64,000 nt of DNA, taken from contig NZ_CP036263.1 of assembly GCF_007741515.1 (NCBI RefSeq), positions 1,674,001 to 1,738,000 of the forward strand, in the 5' to 3' direction. The stretch's first letter is position 1; every line of letters begins with the position of its first letter. Origin of the DNA: Adhaeretor mobilis. Lineage in GTDB: Bacteria; Planctomycetota; Planctomycetia; Pirellulales; Lacipirellulaceae. A program made the position numbers and the translations under genes. The notes beneath the pieces were generated by a model. It was not told the origin of the DNA, ran no database searches, and worked only from the letters and a program-made list of their open reading frames with translations. Below are positions 1 through 7,825 of the stretch, piece after piece.

Positions 1-353
1 CCCTCGTAACGACCGCAGAGCAGAATCAGCCGCTCATGGGTGGCTAGGCGTTCGACGACACGCTGTGTTAGTTTCTCTCCGCCGGGGGTCAGCATAATGA
101 CCTTGGCGGTTTGTCCTGCCTGTGATTGGACCGCCTCAACGGCCTCAACCACGGGTCCTGGGTTGAGGACCATGCCGGCTCCGCCTCCGAAGGGGCGATC
201 GTCGACTTTGTGGTGTTTCTCGTCTTTCGACCAGTCGCGAATGTTGTGCAACTGAATATCGACCAAGCCGTTTTCAATTGCCAGGTTCAACAAGCTTTGC
301 CCCAGGTACCCGGGAAACATCTCGGGGAACAGGGTGAGGATGTCGAAACGCAT
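1..353 (-). CDS. trmD: tRNA (guanine-N1)-methyltransferase TrmD, N-terminal part
   Basis: This enzyme methylates N1 of G37 in tRNAs using S-adenosylmethionine and helps prevent frameshifting. About 117 residues are visible; the gene runs off the left edge. The protein starts MRFDILTLFPEMFPGYL, a typical TrmD beginning. Further family motifs are RPFGGGAGMVL, MLTPGGEKL and LILLCGRYEG, the last two belonging to the SPOUT knot region that binds the cofactor. The ATG at 353 lies about 60 bases after the rpsP stop, on the same strand, as in the widespread rpsP-(rimM)-trmD operon. No rimM lies between them here. The family assignment is firm; the C-terminal half cannot be judged. Confidence 0.95.
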   Translation of the reverse strand, partial: MRFDILTLFPEMFPGYLGQSLLNLAIENGLVDIQLHNIRDWSKDEKHHKVDDRPFGGGAGMVLNPGPVVEAVEAVQSQAGQTAKVIMLTPGGEKLTQRVVERLATHERLILLCGRYE

Positions 354-400
354 GACGATGTGCTGGGCAACTGTGATAACTCAGCCCACAGGACGGCTAA

Positions 401-412
401 GCCGCAAGCGGC
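401..412. repeat. Short GCCGC/GCGGC palindrome between rpsP and trmD
   Basis: A perfect 5-bp-arm palindrome with an AA loop lies in the gap between the rpsP stop and the trmD start. The same core (CTAAGCCGC-n2-GCGGC) recurs near 11074-11089. It may be a small REP-like unit or a transcript-stabilising hairpin; no T-run follows, so a terminator is unlikely. Confidence 0.4.
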
Positions 413-413
413 A

Positions 414-968
414 CTACTCCTTGGCTTCCTCTTCAGCTGCCGGTGCTTCTTCTTTGGTTTCTTTCGCAGCAGGAGCTTCCGCCTTTTCCTCGGTTGTCGC
501 CTCTGCGGGCTTCGACTCTTCGCCGGCAGCCTCCTCAGTCTTTTCCTCGGTGGCTGGAGCGTCGGCGGCTGCAGCTTCTGCAGCGGCCTTAGCTTCCGCT
601 TCCGCCTTGGCGGCTTCTTCGACAGGGTCTTTCGCCTTGCTGACGGGTTCGCCAGCATCGGGGACCACCTTCGGGGCAGCGTGCTTTTCGCGAGCCGCGG
701 CATTCTCTGCGACACGCGTGCCGCCAGTGCCGTACTTCTTGATAAGCGTGCCTACTCGATCACTCGGCTGGGCGCCGACGCTCAGCCAATGGTCGATACG
801 ATCTGCCTTGAGCGTGGCTCGGGCGTCGGTATCGGCAATGTTCGGGTCGTAAGTGCCCAATTCCTCAAGCACGCGGCCATCACGCGGCGAGCGCTTATCG
901 ATGGCACAAATGCGGTAATAAGGGCGATGGGTCCGGCCCATCTTCTTCATGCGGATGCGTACCGCCAC
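414..968 (-). CDS. rpsP: 30S ribosomal protein S16 with a long acidic tail
   Basis: bS16 is a structural protein of the small ribosomal subunit. The first 90 or so residues match the family: MAVRIRMKKMGRTHRPYYRI, then ICAIDKRSPRDGRVLEELG, YDPN and a segment ending KYGTGGTRV. Most bacterial S16 proteins have 80-100 residues, but this one has 184. The extra part (about residue 95 onward) is almost entirely Ala, Glu and Lys with some Thr and Pro, so it is probably disordered or helical and strongly charged. It is followed by trmD and was probably once directly downstream of ffh, which now lies 2.4 kb upstream. The tail's function is unknown. Confidence 0.95.
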   Translation of the reverse strand: MAVRIRMKKMGRTHRPYYRICAIDKRSPRDGRVLEELGTYDPNIADTDARATLKADRIDHWLSVGAQPSDRVGTLIKKYGTGGTRVAENAAAREKHAAPKVVPDAGEPVSKAKDPVEEAAKAEAEAKAAAEAAAADAPATEEKTEEAAGEESKPAEATTEEKAEAPAAKETKEEAPAAEEEAKE

Positions 969-1133
969 GGCTAATCTCCAGGTAAATGACTCTGCAGCTG
1001 TCTTCTAAAACGCTACAAGTTGGTCGGACAACCCCAATCGATGGGGCGCAAGCTCAGTATTGTGGCAGATTTAGGGTCGATCTGGCAAGTGGGCGAGGGG
1101 TGAAATTTTGGGCGAAACAGGTTCTCTATCGGG

Positions 1134-1139
1134 TATAAT
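1134..1139 (+). promoter_or_regulatory. Candidate -10 element upstream of the DUF433 gene
   Basis: A consensus TATAAT lies 36 bases upstream of the ATG at 1175. No good -35 box is present at 17 bp (GGCGAA at 1111-1116), so if real the promoter leans on its -10. It would drive the two-gene module at 1175-1907, away from rpsP. Confidence 0.4.
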
Positions 1140-1174
1140 TGAAGGTGTAGAGATTTCCTCTGAGGATTGATGTC

Positions 1175-1573
1175 ATGAGTACGCCTACCATTGACCAAAC
1201 CAACGCCGATTTCCCGCCCGAGCTGCCAATTGAGGCGGCTCGCCCACCACTGCGCGTGATGGCCGGTGGAAAAGTGGTCATAGGCAATAGCCGAGTTCGA
1301 CTTGCTTCTGTGATCCGCGAGTACCGCCAAGGTTCGACCGCTGAGGAGATTCTCGAAGCCTATGAGGCGCTTCAGCTTCCTGATATTTATGGCACGATCA
1401 GTTACTATCTCCGCCATCGCGATTCGGTAGATCAATACCTTGAGCGACTGCATCAGGAGGAAGAAGCGACACGCGCTGAGTGGGAAGCAAGCCATCCCAA
1501 AACTCCCACCCGAGAAGAACTGCTAAAGCGTCTCGAAGAAAAGAGGCAGGCAGATGCTGCAGCTGGCAAGTGA
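1175..1573 (+). CDS. DUF433 antitoxin-like protein
   Basis: The central part (residues about 25-90) has the DUF433 pattern: VMAGGKVVIGNSRVRLASVI, then YRQGSTAEEILEAYEAL and IYGTISYYLRH. DUF433 proteins carry a small helix-turn-helix-like domain and are usually encoded just before a DUF5615 (PIN-like) protein, in pairs taken to be VapBC-like toxin-antitoxin modules. That partner is present here, its start overlapping this gene by 20 bases. The charged C-terminal helix (EEEATRAEWEASHPKTPTRE onward) could be the toxin-binding part. The toxin-antitoxin role is inferred from family and gene order. Confidence 0.75.
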   Translation: MSTPTIDQTNADFPPELPIEAARPPLRVMAGGKVVIGNSRVRLASVIREYRQGSTAEEILEAYEALQLPDIYGTISYYLRHRDSVDQYLERLHQEEEATRAEWEASHPKTPTREELLKRLEEKRQADAAAGK

Positions 1574-1907
1574 TGCGGATTTGCACGGCGGGATTGTGAA
1601 GGTGTTGCAGAAGAACTCAGCCATCGACTTCGTAAGATCAATCGATGTCCTTCCTGAGGGGACCGAAGATCCTGATGTGCTGGCTTGGGCAGCTGGTGAA
1701 GGTCGCGTCCTGATTTCGAATGATCGACAAACCATGACCGATGCTGCCAAGACTCGAATGCAGCAGGGCCTGCCAATGCCCGGTGTGATATTTACAGATA
1801 TCGACAATCACTCGGTAGGCCGTGCAATCAATGATATCCTCGTGATCGCCGAAGCGATGCCACCAGAAGAAGCGCGTGCGATTGGTCTCTTGTACGTGCC
1901 TTTTTGA
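1554..1907 (+). CDS. DUF5615 PIN-like protein, putative toxin
   Basis: This 117-residue protein matches the DUF5615 group, which has a PIN-like fold and is usually paired with DUF433. Visible motifs are LASDADLHGGIVKVL near the start (family: L-DENL or L-D-D), DVLAWAAGEGRVLISNDRQT in the middle (the H/N-D catalytic-like strand), and GVIFTDI later. The ATG lies inside the last 20 bases of the upstream gene, so translation is probably coupled. The predicted activity is RNA cleavage by acidic residues (Asp7, Asp9 and the Asp of SNDRQT), but that rests on family similarity. It points away from rpsP and ffh and seems to be an insertion in their operon. Confidence 0.7.
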   Translation: MLQLASDADLHGGIVKVLQKNSAIDFVRSIDVLPEGTEDPDVLAWAAGEGRVLISNDRQTMTDAAKTRMQQGLPMPGVIFTDIDNHSVGRAINDILVIAEAMPPEEARAIGLLYVPF

Positions 1908-1975
1908 GCGTTAGCTCTAAACGGTAGCTAAGCCAGTCAAGAACCTCACATCGCGAGCATGTCTCACGCCGGTTT

Positions 1976-2023
1976 TTACCCTCCCGCTTGCGGGAGGGTC
2001 GACGTCTCAGCGTAGGGGAGGGC
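1976..2023. repeat. Palindromic repeat, left copy, flanking the DUF559 gene
   Basis: A perfect 10-bp-arm palindrome (1978-1999, arms ACCCTCCCGC/GCGGGAGGGT) is followed by a tail ending in GGGGAGGG. The same unit occurs in reverse orientation at 2533-2582. The last codons of the DUF559 gene run into it. Confidence 0.85.
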
Positions 2024-2486
2024 TCTTCTTTGCATTCTGAGCATCCCGAACCGAATCTTTCGTTGCCTCAGGTGCGCTTTCGTGCATCAGCCCCGAACCG
2101 CCACCGTCGCGTTTTTGGAAGCAGCCATCTAGCCCGCTTAGCGGCAAGCCCGCCTGTCGCATTATTGTGTACCCAACCGCTTCCACATCCGTCTCGACGT
2201 CCTCATCCGTAAATCGAATGACTTGCCAGCCATGACTGCGGAGATAAGATTCACGCTTTAAATCCTTCTCACCAATCGCGTCATGGTAGCCGCCATCGAT
2301 CTCAATCACCAATCGCTGGGCAACGCAGGCGAAATCAGCAAAGTAGGAGCCGATTGGGTGTTGGCGACGAAACTTCAAACCGCCACATTGTCTTCCACGT
2401 AATAGAGCCCACAGTAAGGACTCCGATTTCGTCTGCTCACGACGTAGTGGACGTGCTCGCTCGGTTTGGATTGGTTCGGGCTCCAT
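2007..2486 (-). CDS. DUF559 domain protein (Vsr/restriction-endonuclease-like fold)
   Basis: The core (residues about 20-115 from this start) fits DUF559: SESLLWALLRGRQ, then GLKFRRQHPIGSYFADFAC, LVIEIDGGYH and WQVIRFTDEDV. The family shares the fold of very-short-patch-repair endonucleases; the E-x-D-G and Q-H motifs are the likely metal site. Its biological role is unknown. The frame is open to 2663, but the upstream extension would translate the palindromic repeat itself (LLPSRLREGRPLRAGEG), so I prefer the ATG at 2486, which gives 159 residues like other family members. Inverted repeats at 1976-2023 and 2533-2582 bracket the gene, suggesting it spreads as a unit. Confidence 0.8.
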   Translation of the reverse strand: MEPEPIQTERARPLRREQTKSESLLWALLRGRQCGGLKFRRQHPIGSYFADFACVAQRLVIEIDGGYHDAIGEKDLKRESYLRSHGWQVIRFTDEDVETDVEAVGYTIMRQAGLPLSGLDGCFQKRDGGGSGLMHESAPEATKDSVRDAQNAKKSPPLR

Positions 2487-2532
2487 CGGTGACGCTCGCT
2501 GAAGAGGGGAAGTTGTTTGGAGAGTTTCCAGT

Positions 2533-2582
2533 TTACCCTCCCCGGCCCTGAGAGGCCGACCCTCCCGCAAGCGGGAGGGTAA
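2533..2582. repeat. Palindromic repeat, right copy, flanking the DUF559 gene
   Basis: This is the reverse-oriented partner of 1976-2023. The palindrome is 2559-2580 (perfect 10-bp arms, loop AA), and the conserved tail lies on the side facing the gene. Confidence 0.85.
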
Positions 2583-2794
2583 TAATTGGGGCATTGATGA
2601 AAGAGGGGGCATCGGGGAAGCCAGTCGCAGCCGCCAGTTGCGAGAGATTGTCGAATTAGGCATCGGCTAATTGAATGTTGGTGGATAGCTACATTATGGC
2701 GTTTGGCTGCAGAGTGCCAATGCTCTCTCGCGCGACCCCATGAGACAGTGCTAAAGCAGGGTGCCGTGAGTGTCAGCGAAACGCACTTAGATAA

Positions 2795-3382
2795 TCAGTG
2801 CCAAAAGAATCCAGGCTTCTCAACGTAACCCTCGCACTTCAGCTCGAGAGCTTCCCCGACTGATCTTGCAAATTCGCTGATCTCGTCTTGATGAACCTTG
2901 GTCCTGAGTACGAAATCACGCACCGTAATACGCTTTCGATTCTCCACACTGCATACTTTGTGAACATAACCGTGATTGCCACTGCCAGGGCTGCCATACG
3001 CCTCGACGTGAATTTGGATGACGTGAGAATCCCCAATGGGCCATTGCCACGAGAACAACGTAACCTTCTGAAGGAAACGCATGTTGAGAGTGACGATCTT
3101 ATTCTTGAGGTCAAGCTCTCTATCGGGAAAGATGCTCGCTATGATCCATGCTAGTACTGGTATTCCTGCATACCACAAATCGTCAGGTTGTTTGACAAGC
3201 AACCATGTCACAATCAACGGGAAAGTAATTGAGAAAATCTTTAGAAGCAGCCACCGAATTCTAGTGTCGCCACTTGGCAATTCAATAGTGCCATCGCTTT
3301 GATCAATTGCAAGATTTGCGAAGTTGCCTTCTTTCAAGTGACAGCCTTTCTCAAAGGACTTGACATAATACTCACCCCCCAC
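2795..3382 (-). CDS. Small membrane protein of unknown function
   Basis: I recognise no family. The 195 residues contain two adjacent hydrophobic segments (about 45-62, [15 protein letters not shown], and 66-84, [16 protein letters not shown]). These are followed by a soluble domain of strands and a C-terminal helix that resembles bacterial PH-like membrane proteins in layout only. The first possible start is a GTG at 3382 inside the last codons of ffh, giving an 11-base overlap and likely translational coupling. Base composition is more AT-rich than ffh or rpsP, which suggests later acquisition. It may be cotranscribed with ffh. Confidence 0.6.
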   Translation of the reverse strand: MGGEYYVKSFEKGCHLKEGNFANLAIDQSDGTIELPSGDTRIRWLLLKIFSITFPLIVTWLLVKQPDDLWYAGIPVLAWIIASIFPDRELDLKNKIVTLNMRFLQKVTLFSWQWPIGDSHVIQIHVEAYGSPGSGNHGYVHKVCSVENRKRITVRDFVLRTKVHQDEISEFARSVGEALELKCEGYVEKPGFFWH

Positions 3383-4844
3383 GCTTCCTACGCCGCGCCT
3401 CTTTCATCCGAGCCTTCCGGGCTGCCGCCTTTTCCTTCGGTGTTAGCCGTTTGCCCGTACCCTGCTTTTTCTTGGTGAGTGCACCGCCGCCCATGGCGCT
3501 GGCTTGCATTTCGCGGGCCATTTTCATGCGTTCTTTGATGCCTTTGCCGGCCATGGCGGTCATCATTTGGGCCATGGCGTCGAACTGCTTCACGAGGTCG
3601 TTCACCTCGTTGGGTTGCACGCCGCTGCCGGCGGCGATGCGGCGGCGGCGGCTTTGGTCGATCACCTTCGTGGGGTTACGCTTCTCTTCGGCCGTCATCG
3701 CGTCGATGATGCCGAATAGGCGTTTCATGTCGGCCTCGGGGTCGACATCGTCGCCCAGGGAGTCCATCATGCCGCCCATGCCGGGGATCATGCCCATCAC
3801 TTTTTGCATGGGGCCCAGCTTGGTGATTTGGCCGAGCTGCTTGCGGAAGTCGTCGAGCGTGAACTCCCCCTTGCGCATCTTCTCTTCTTGGGCGAGCATC
3901 TCGTCCTGATCGAACTCGCGTTGCGCTTTTTCCACCAGCGAGAGGATATCGCCCTGCCCAAGAATGCGGCCTGCCATGCGATCGGGGTGGAACTCCTCGA
4001 GCGCGTCGAGATGTTCGCCCGTGCCGATGAACTTGATCGGCACACCGGTGACTTGTTTGACTGAGAGTGCCGCACCGCCGCGAGCGTCGCCATCGAGCTT
4101 GGTCATGACAACGCCATCGAGCTCGAGCGCTTGGTTAAACGCCTTGGCACTGTTGACGGCGTCTTGCCCGGTCATGCCGTCGACGACGAGCAGCGCCTGA
4201 TCCGGCCCGCACTGGCGGTCGATGTTGGTGAGCTGGCCCATGAGCTCGTCATCCACATGCAAACGGCCGGCCGTATCGAGGATGACTACATCAACGCCTA
4301 GCTTCTTCGCTTCTTTGAGAGCTGCGTTGCAAACTTTCACGGGGTCTTTGTTCGTGCGATCGGAGTAAACGTCGATGCCGAGTTGCTCGCCGAGCACGTG
4401 CAACTGGTCGATGGCGGCGGGGCGTTGGAGGTCGGCCGCGACGAGCAGCGGCTTGCGGCCTGATTCTTTGAGCATCCGGCCCAGCTTGCCGCACGTGGTG
4501 GTTTTGCCAGAGCCTTGCAGGCCGCACATCATCAGGACGGTGACTTCGTCTTTGCCCTTGAGGTGCAGCGAGTGATCGACGGGTCCCATGAGGTCGATGA
4601 GCGCCTGGTGGACGATGCCGACGACTTGCTCGTCCGGGTTGAGCGACTTGAGGACCTTTTCGCCGACGGCTTGTTCGGTGACACGGCTCATGAAGGTGCG
4701 GACGACCTCGAAGCTGACATCTGCCTCCAAGAGCGACTTTTCGACGAGCTTCAGCCCGTCGCGCATGTTGGATTCGCTGAGCTTTCCCTTACCGCGCAGG
4801 GTTTTCAGCGCACTGCCTAGTCCGTCTTGTAGTCCTTCGAACAT
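3372..4844 (-). CDS. ffh: Signal recognition particle protein Ffh (SRP54)
   Basis: Ffh binds signal peptides of nascent membrane and secreted proteins and, with SRP RNA and FtsY, delivers ribosomes to the translocon. At 490 residues it is near the usual length. The N-terminal helical domain is followed by the GTPase: P-loop [15 protein letters not shown] (about 108-122), [12 protein letters not shown], and [13 protein letters not shown]. The Met-rich M domain (about 300-450) includes [17 protein letters not shown] and [12 protein letters not shown], the RNA-binding motif. A basic tail follows ([14 protein letters not shown]). In relatives ffh commonly precedes rpsP and trmD; here accessory genes separate them. 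Confidence 0.97.
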   Translation of the reverse strand: MFEGLQDGLGSALKTLRGKGKLSESNMRDGLKLVEKSLLEADVSFEVVRTFMSRVTEQAVGEKVLKSLNPDEQVVGIVHQALIDLMGPVDHSLHLKGKDEVTVLMMCGLQGSGKTTTCGKLGRMLKESGRKPLLVAADLQRPAAIDQLHVLGEQLGIDVYSDRTNKDPVKVCNAALKEAKKLGVDVVILDTAGRLHVDDELMGQLTNIDRQCGPDQALLVVDGMTGQDAVNSAKAFNQALELDGVVMTKLDGDARGGAALSVKQVTGVPIKFIGTGEHLDALEEFHPDRMAGRILGQGDILSLVEKAQREFDQDEMLAQEEKMRKGEFTLDDFRKQLGQITKLGPMQKVMGMIPGMGGMMDSLGDDVDPEADMKRLFGIIDAMTAEEKRNPTKVIDQSRRRRIAAGSGVQPNEVNDLVKQFDAMAQMMTAMAGKGIKERMKMAREMQASAMGGGALTKKKQGTGKRLTPKEKAAARKARMKEARRRKRGG

Positions 4845-4954
4845 GCTCGATTACTCGTGTCACTAGTGGAATTGAGTCGGTTTGTATTGATTGTATCGCA
4901 ATTGAAGGGGAGGCGGCAATCGGGGGTCCAATTGGGAGGTTGGATTACAGGTCT

Positions 4955-5104
4955 CGCGCAGAGACGCAGAGACGCAGAGTCGCAGAGATTCACGCTACCA
5001 ATGAAATCAATTCGATCAGAGGGTGCGGCTTTATTGAGTTTCAGGTTATGGGGTTCATAATGGCAATCCACCAGACCTCTGCGTCTCCGCGTCTCTGCGC
5101 GAAA
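4955..5104. repeat. Paired inverted repeat with GCGCAGAGACGCAGAG arms (MITE-like)
   Basis: The gap 4845-5287 holds no convincing gene. It contains a left arm (4955-4988, repeats of AGACGC(A)GAG) and an inverted right arm (5076-5104) about 90 bases later. The same arms recur as a pair at 21084-21233. The middle segments differ and have no open frame of note. This looks like a small non-autonomous element or a long RNA hairpin. Confidence 0.75.
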
Positions 5105-5287
5105 ATTCCTGGTTGATGCTCGCACAACCCGACTATTCGTTCTTACTCCTACGGTCTTGCGGCAGAACACATGTCGATTACGGGTAGCGGGTACTCCCGG
5201 TTGGACAGCCTGCGGGGGGTGACGCATGTTTGAGTTGAAGATAGGAAGAAGCCTCGTACACACCTTACGCATATAAGTATTGCTGCC

Positions 5288-6661
5288 ATGAATACTCCGC
5301 TCTTGAATCCAGCCCTGATCGCTGGTAACTCGACAGACGCTAGCTCCTTTGCAGCTAATTCTAACGGGGCAGATGCAAGCGAAGGCTCCCGCTCTACTGA
5401 CCAGGGATTTGTCCCTGCTGAGCCGAAGACGCTCGGAGAAGCGCGGCTTGAGGAGAGTGAAATCGAGCACTTGCTGTTGAAGCTACTGCTATTGCGCGGC
5501 ACATCGACCAGTTGGGCAGCGACTGAGAATTGCGGTGTGCAACGGCCCCTGATTCTTGAAGCATTCGAGCGGCTCCGTGGTGAGTTACTCGTTGCGATTA
5601 AAGGCTCAGCAGGGTTGGAAGACTATGTGTTCCAACTGACCGAGGCCGGGCATGATCGGGCGAAGCGGCTTTCCGAGCAGTGCACCTACTCTGGTGTGGC
5701 ACCTGTAGCGTTGGAATCATACATCGACGCCGTTGAGGCTCAATCGCTCAGGCATAGTAAGATTACACTGGCTGATTTGCAGGAAACTCTTTGTGAATTG
5801 AAACTCAGTGGTTCCCTACTCAGTCAGTTGGGTCAAGCGATTAACGATGGCCGCGGACTGTTCCTGTACGGCCCTCCCGGCAATGGTAAAACGAGCGTTT
5901 CTGAACGCGTCGTAAGCAGCTTCGGTGAGTATATTTGGATTCCGCATACGGTGACGATCGACGGAGAGCTGGTTCGCTTGTACGACCCACGTAGCCACGT
6001 TGCCGTTGAAGAGGCGGAAGTGAAGCAGTTGCTGGGTGAGTTTTCCTACGACCGCCGCTGGATTCTCATCCAACGTCCCACGATTGTGGTGGGTGGCGAG
6101 CTGACGATGGCTCAATTGGAGCTGCAATACAATCCGGCGACCGGTATATGCGAAGCGCCCGTGCAAATGCGAGCCAACTGCGGTGCCCTAGTGATCGACG
6201 ACTTTGGCCGCCAACGCATGCCGGCCTCCGAAATGCTCAATCGGCTGATCGTGCCGATGGAAAAGCACTATGACTTTTTGAACCTAGCCAGCGGTCGGCA
6301 AGTGAGCACGCCGTTTGAGATGCTGCTGGTGTTCAGCACGAACCTTGAGCCGGGTGCGCTGGTTGATGAAGCGTTCCTGCGTCGCATTCCTTACAAGATT
6401 GAAGTGGTGAGCCCGAACGAGACGGAATTCGCCGAGTTGTTCATGCAGTTGGCAGCTTCCAACAACTGCGAATGCCCAGGCGAAGTAGTTGATTACTTGA
6501 TCGAACGCCACTTCCGAGCGAAGAATCGCCCACTGCGTTACTGCCATCCCCGCGACTTGATCCGTCAGATATGCAATTTGTGCGAATTCACGGGGATTCC
6601 ATTGGAAGCTTCGCGCGACACGGTGGATGTGGCAGTGCACAACTACTTTGCAGGGATTTGA
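5288..6661 (+). CDS. AAA+ ATPase, MoxR/chaperone-like
   Basis: This 457-residue protein has a C-terminal AAA+ module: Walker A GPPGNGKTS (about 194-202), Walker B ALVIDDFG, a sensor-1-like FSTN, and an arginine-finger region FLRRIPYK. The first 150 residues contain a winged-helix-like segment (LLLRGTSTSWAATENCGV onward) with no recognised domain. Similar planctomycete proteins are often labelled as ATPases linked to Flp pilus assembly; that label is not tested here and no pilus genes are adjacent, although Tad-type genes lie at 39-41 kb. The role is presumably ATP-driven remodelling of a partner protein. It stands alone on the plus strand. Confidence 0.75.
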   Translation: MNTPLLNPALIAGNSTDASSFAANSNGADASEGSRSTDQGFVPAEPKTLGEARLEESEIEHLLLKLLLLRGTSTSWAATENCGVQRPLILEAFERLRGELLVAIKGSAGLEDYVFQLTEAGHDRAKRLSEQCTYSGVAPVALESYIDAVEAQSLRHSKITLADLQETLCELKLSGSLLSQLGQAINDGRGLFLYGPPGNGKTSVSERVVSSFGEYIWIPHTVTIDGELVRLYDPRSHVAVEEAEVKQLLGEFSYDRRWILIQRPTIVVGGELTMAQLELQYNPATGICEAPVQMRANCGALVIDDFGRQRMPASEMLNRLIVPMEKHYDFLNLASGRQVSTPFEMLLVFSTNLEPGALVDEAFLRRIPYKIEVVSPNETEFAELFMQLAASNNCECPGEVVDYLIERHFRAKNRPLRYCHPRDLIRQICNLCEFTGIPLEASRDTVDVAVHNYFAGI

Positions 6662-6796
6662 TCGGCTTGCTTGACGACACTTCAAAGCGGCATCGGGACG
6701 ATGCGGGCCAACTCGTGTGGGGAACGTTAGTGCAGGGTTGAACTTGCAAGAATGGTGAGCATTTTCGTTAGCCCACCGCGTCCCGCGGTCGATCGT

Positions 6797-7693
6797 TTAC
6801 CTTTTTGAGAACGCTAACGCTTGTCGGGCGAGATCTACCCCGACGCTCTCGCCCCAGGCTTCCAGTAGCTTATTGAGCGTCGCGCCAACTTTCCCCGAGC
6901 CGACAGGCTTGCCGCTTAGCCGCACTACCGGCAACAGGCAAATCGAGGTACTAGCAAAATAGATCTCATCGGCGTTTGCGAACTCCGCCGGCGATAGGTC
7001 TGCCTCTTCGCACGCGATATCGAGCTGGTTGGCGATTTCAAACAGAGCGTCTTGGCTAATGCCAGGCAGTACGTTCTTGTGTCGCGGTGTTACTAAGCCG
7101 CGATCTTCGAAGTAGGCAATCACGTTGGCGGTAGTGCCTTCGCCAATGTTTCCGTCTTGATCGAGCAAAATGGCACGCGCACCGGATGTGCATTGTTCGG
7201 CTTCACGATCGGCCAAGTAGTAGTGCATCCGGCTGCGGCATTTTAATTGTGGCGGCAGGTTATTCGCATCCAGCTGACGAACGTCCACAATTTCCGCCGC
7301 GACGCCTGTTTCGTACTGCTCGGCCCAATTGGCAAAGGGCAGGGGATTGCCGTGGACGCAGACGTTGGGACTGGCCGCATCGTGGGACTTGCCCGGTGTG
7401 ATGAATGCACAAATCGACCAGTCGTCGCCCGACTGCATCAGGTCGGCATTCTTTGCGGCGAACTTCTCAATCGCGGTGCGAACCTCTTTGGCCAGTGTGG
7501 GGTTCCAGCCTACGATTTCCAGTGAGTTTCGTAGGCGGGCAATGTGTTGTTCAATCCGGTAGGGCTGATGATTGAACGTACGCAACCTCTCCACCACAGT
7601 GACGCCCATAGTGAAACCGAGATCGTTGAGCCCGATGCTCAGCGATGACTGAGGGACCCAGTCGCCATTCCAGTAAGCAGTGACATCTTTCAT
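6797..7693 (-). CDS. Class IV aminotransferase (PabC/branched-chain type)
   Basis: This is a PLP-dependent fold type IV enzyme of 298 residues. The catalytic lysine is probably that of QLKCRSRMHYYLADREA, the place of the family's IKS-NYL-N motif. The phosphate/cofactor strands GNIGEGTTANVIAYF, VLPGISQDAL and EIYFASTSICLLPV are all present. The family covers branched-chain and D-amino-acid aminotransferases and 4-amino-4-deoxychorismate lyase, and the sequence does not decide among them. The usual N-terminal YXNG is YWNG here. A second, more canonical member lies at 19050-19907. The neighbours are unrelated genes. Confidence 0.85.
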   Translation of the reverse strand: MKDVTAYWNGDWVPQSSLSIGLNDLGFTMGVTVVERLRTFNHQPYRIEQHIARLRNSLEIVGWNPTLAKEVRTAIEKFAAKNADLMQSGDDWSICAFITPGKSHDAASPNVCVHGNPLPFANWAEQYETGVAAEIVDVRQLDANNLPPQLKCRSRMHYYLADREAEQCTSGARAILLDQDGNIGEGTTANVIAYFEDRGLVTPRHKNVLPGISQDALFEIANQLDIACEEADLSPAEFANADEIYFASTSICLLPVVRLSGKPVGSGKVGATLNKLLEAWGESVGVDLARQALAFSKR

Positions 7694-7718
7694 GGCTCTA
7701 GTATAGCCATAATTACGC

Positions 7719-7804
7719 AGGCCGTAACAAGCTTGGCGCAGTTACGGCGTGAACATCTGCAAGACAACGCCAGGTCGTAACTGCGTCCCTTGTTACGGCC
7801 TACG
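7719..7804. repeat. Inverted repeat with GGCCGTAACAAG arms
   Basis: Two arms (7719-7750 and 7774-7804) share GGCCGTAACAAG and GCAGTTACG in opposite orientation and could fold into a long hairpin between two minus-strand genes. No T-run follows. It may be a mobile repeat or a transcript-end structure. Confidence 0.6.
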
Positions 7805-7825
7805 AATTGGGGCCAGTAGGTGTAG

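Noticed and set aside
126..974. 282-residue open frame on the plus strand
   Set aside because: It runs opposite trmD and rpsP, whose protein signatures are unmistakable; this is a shadow frame.
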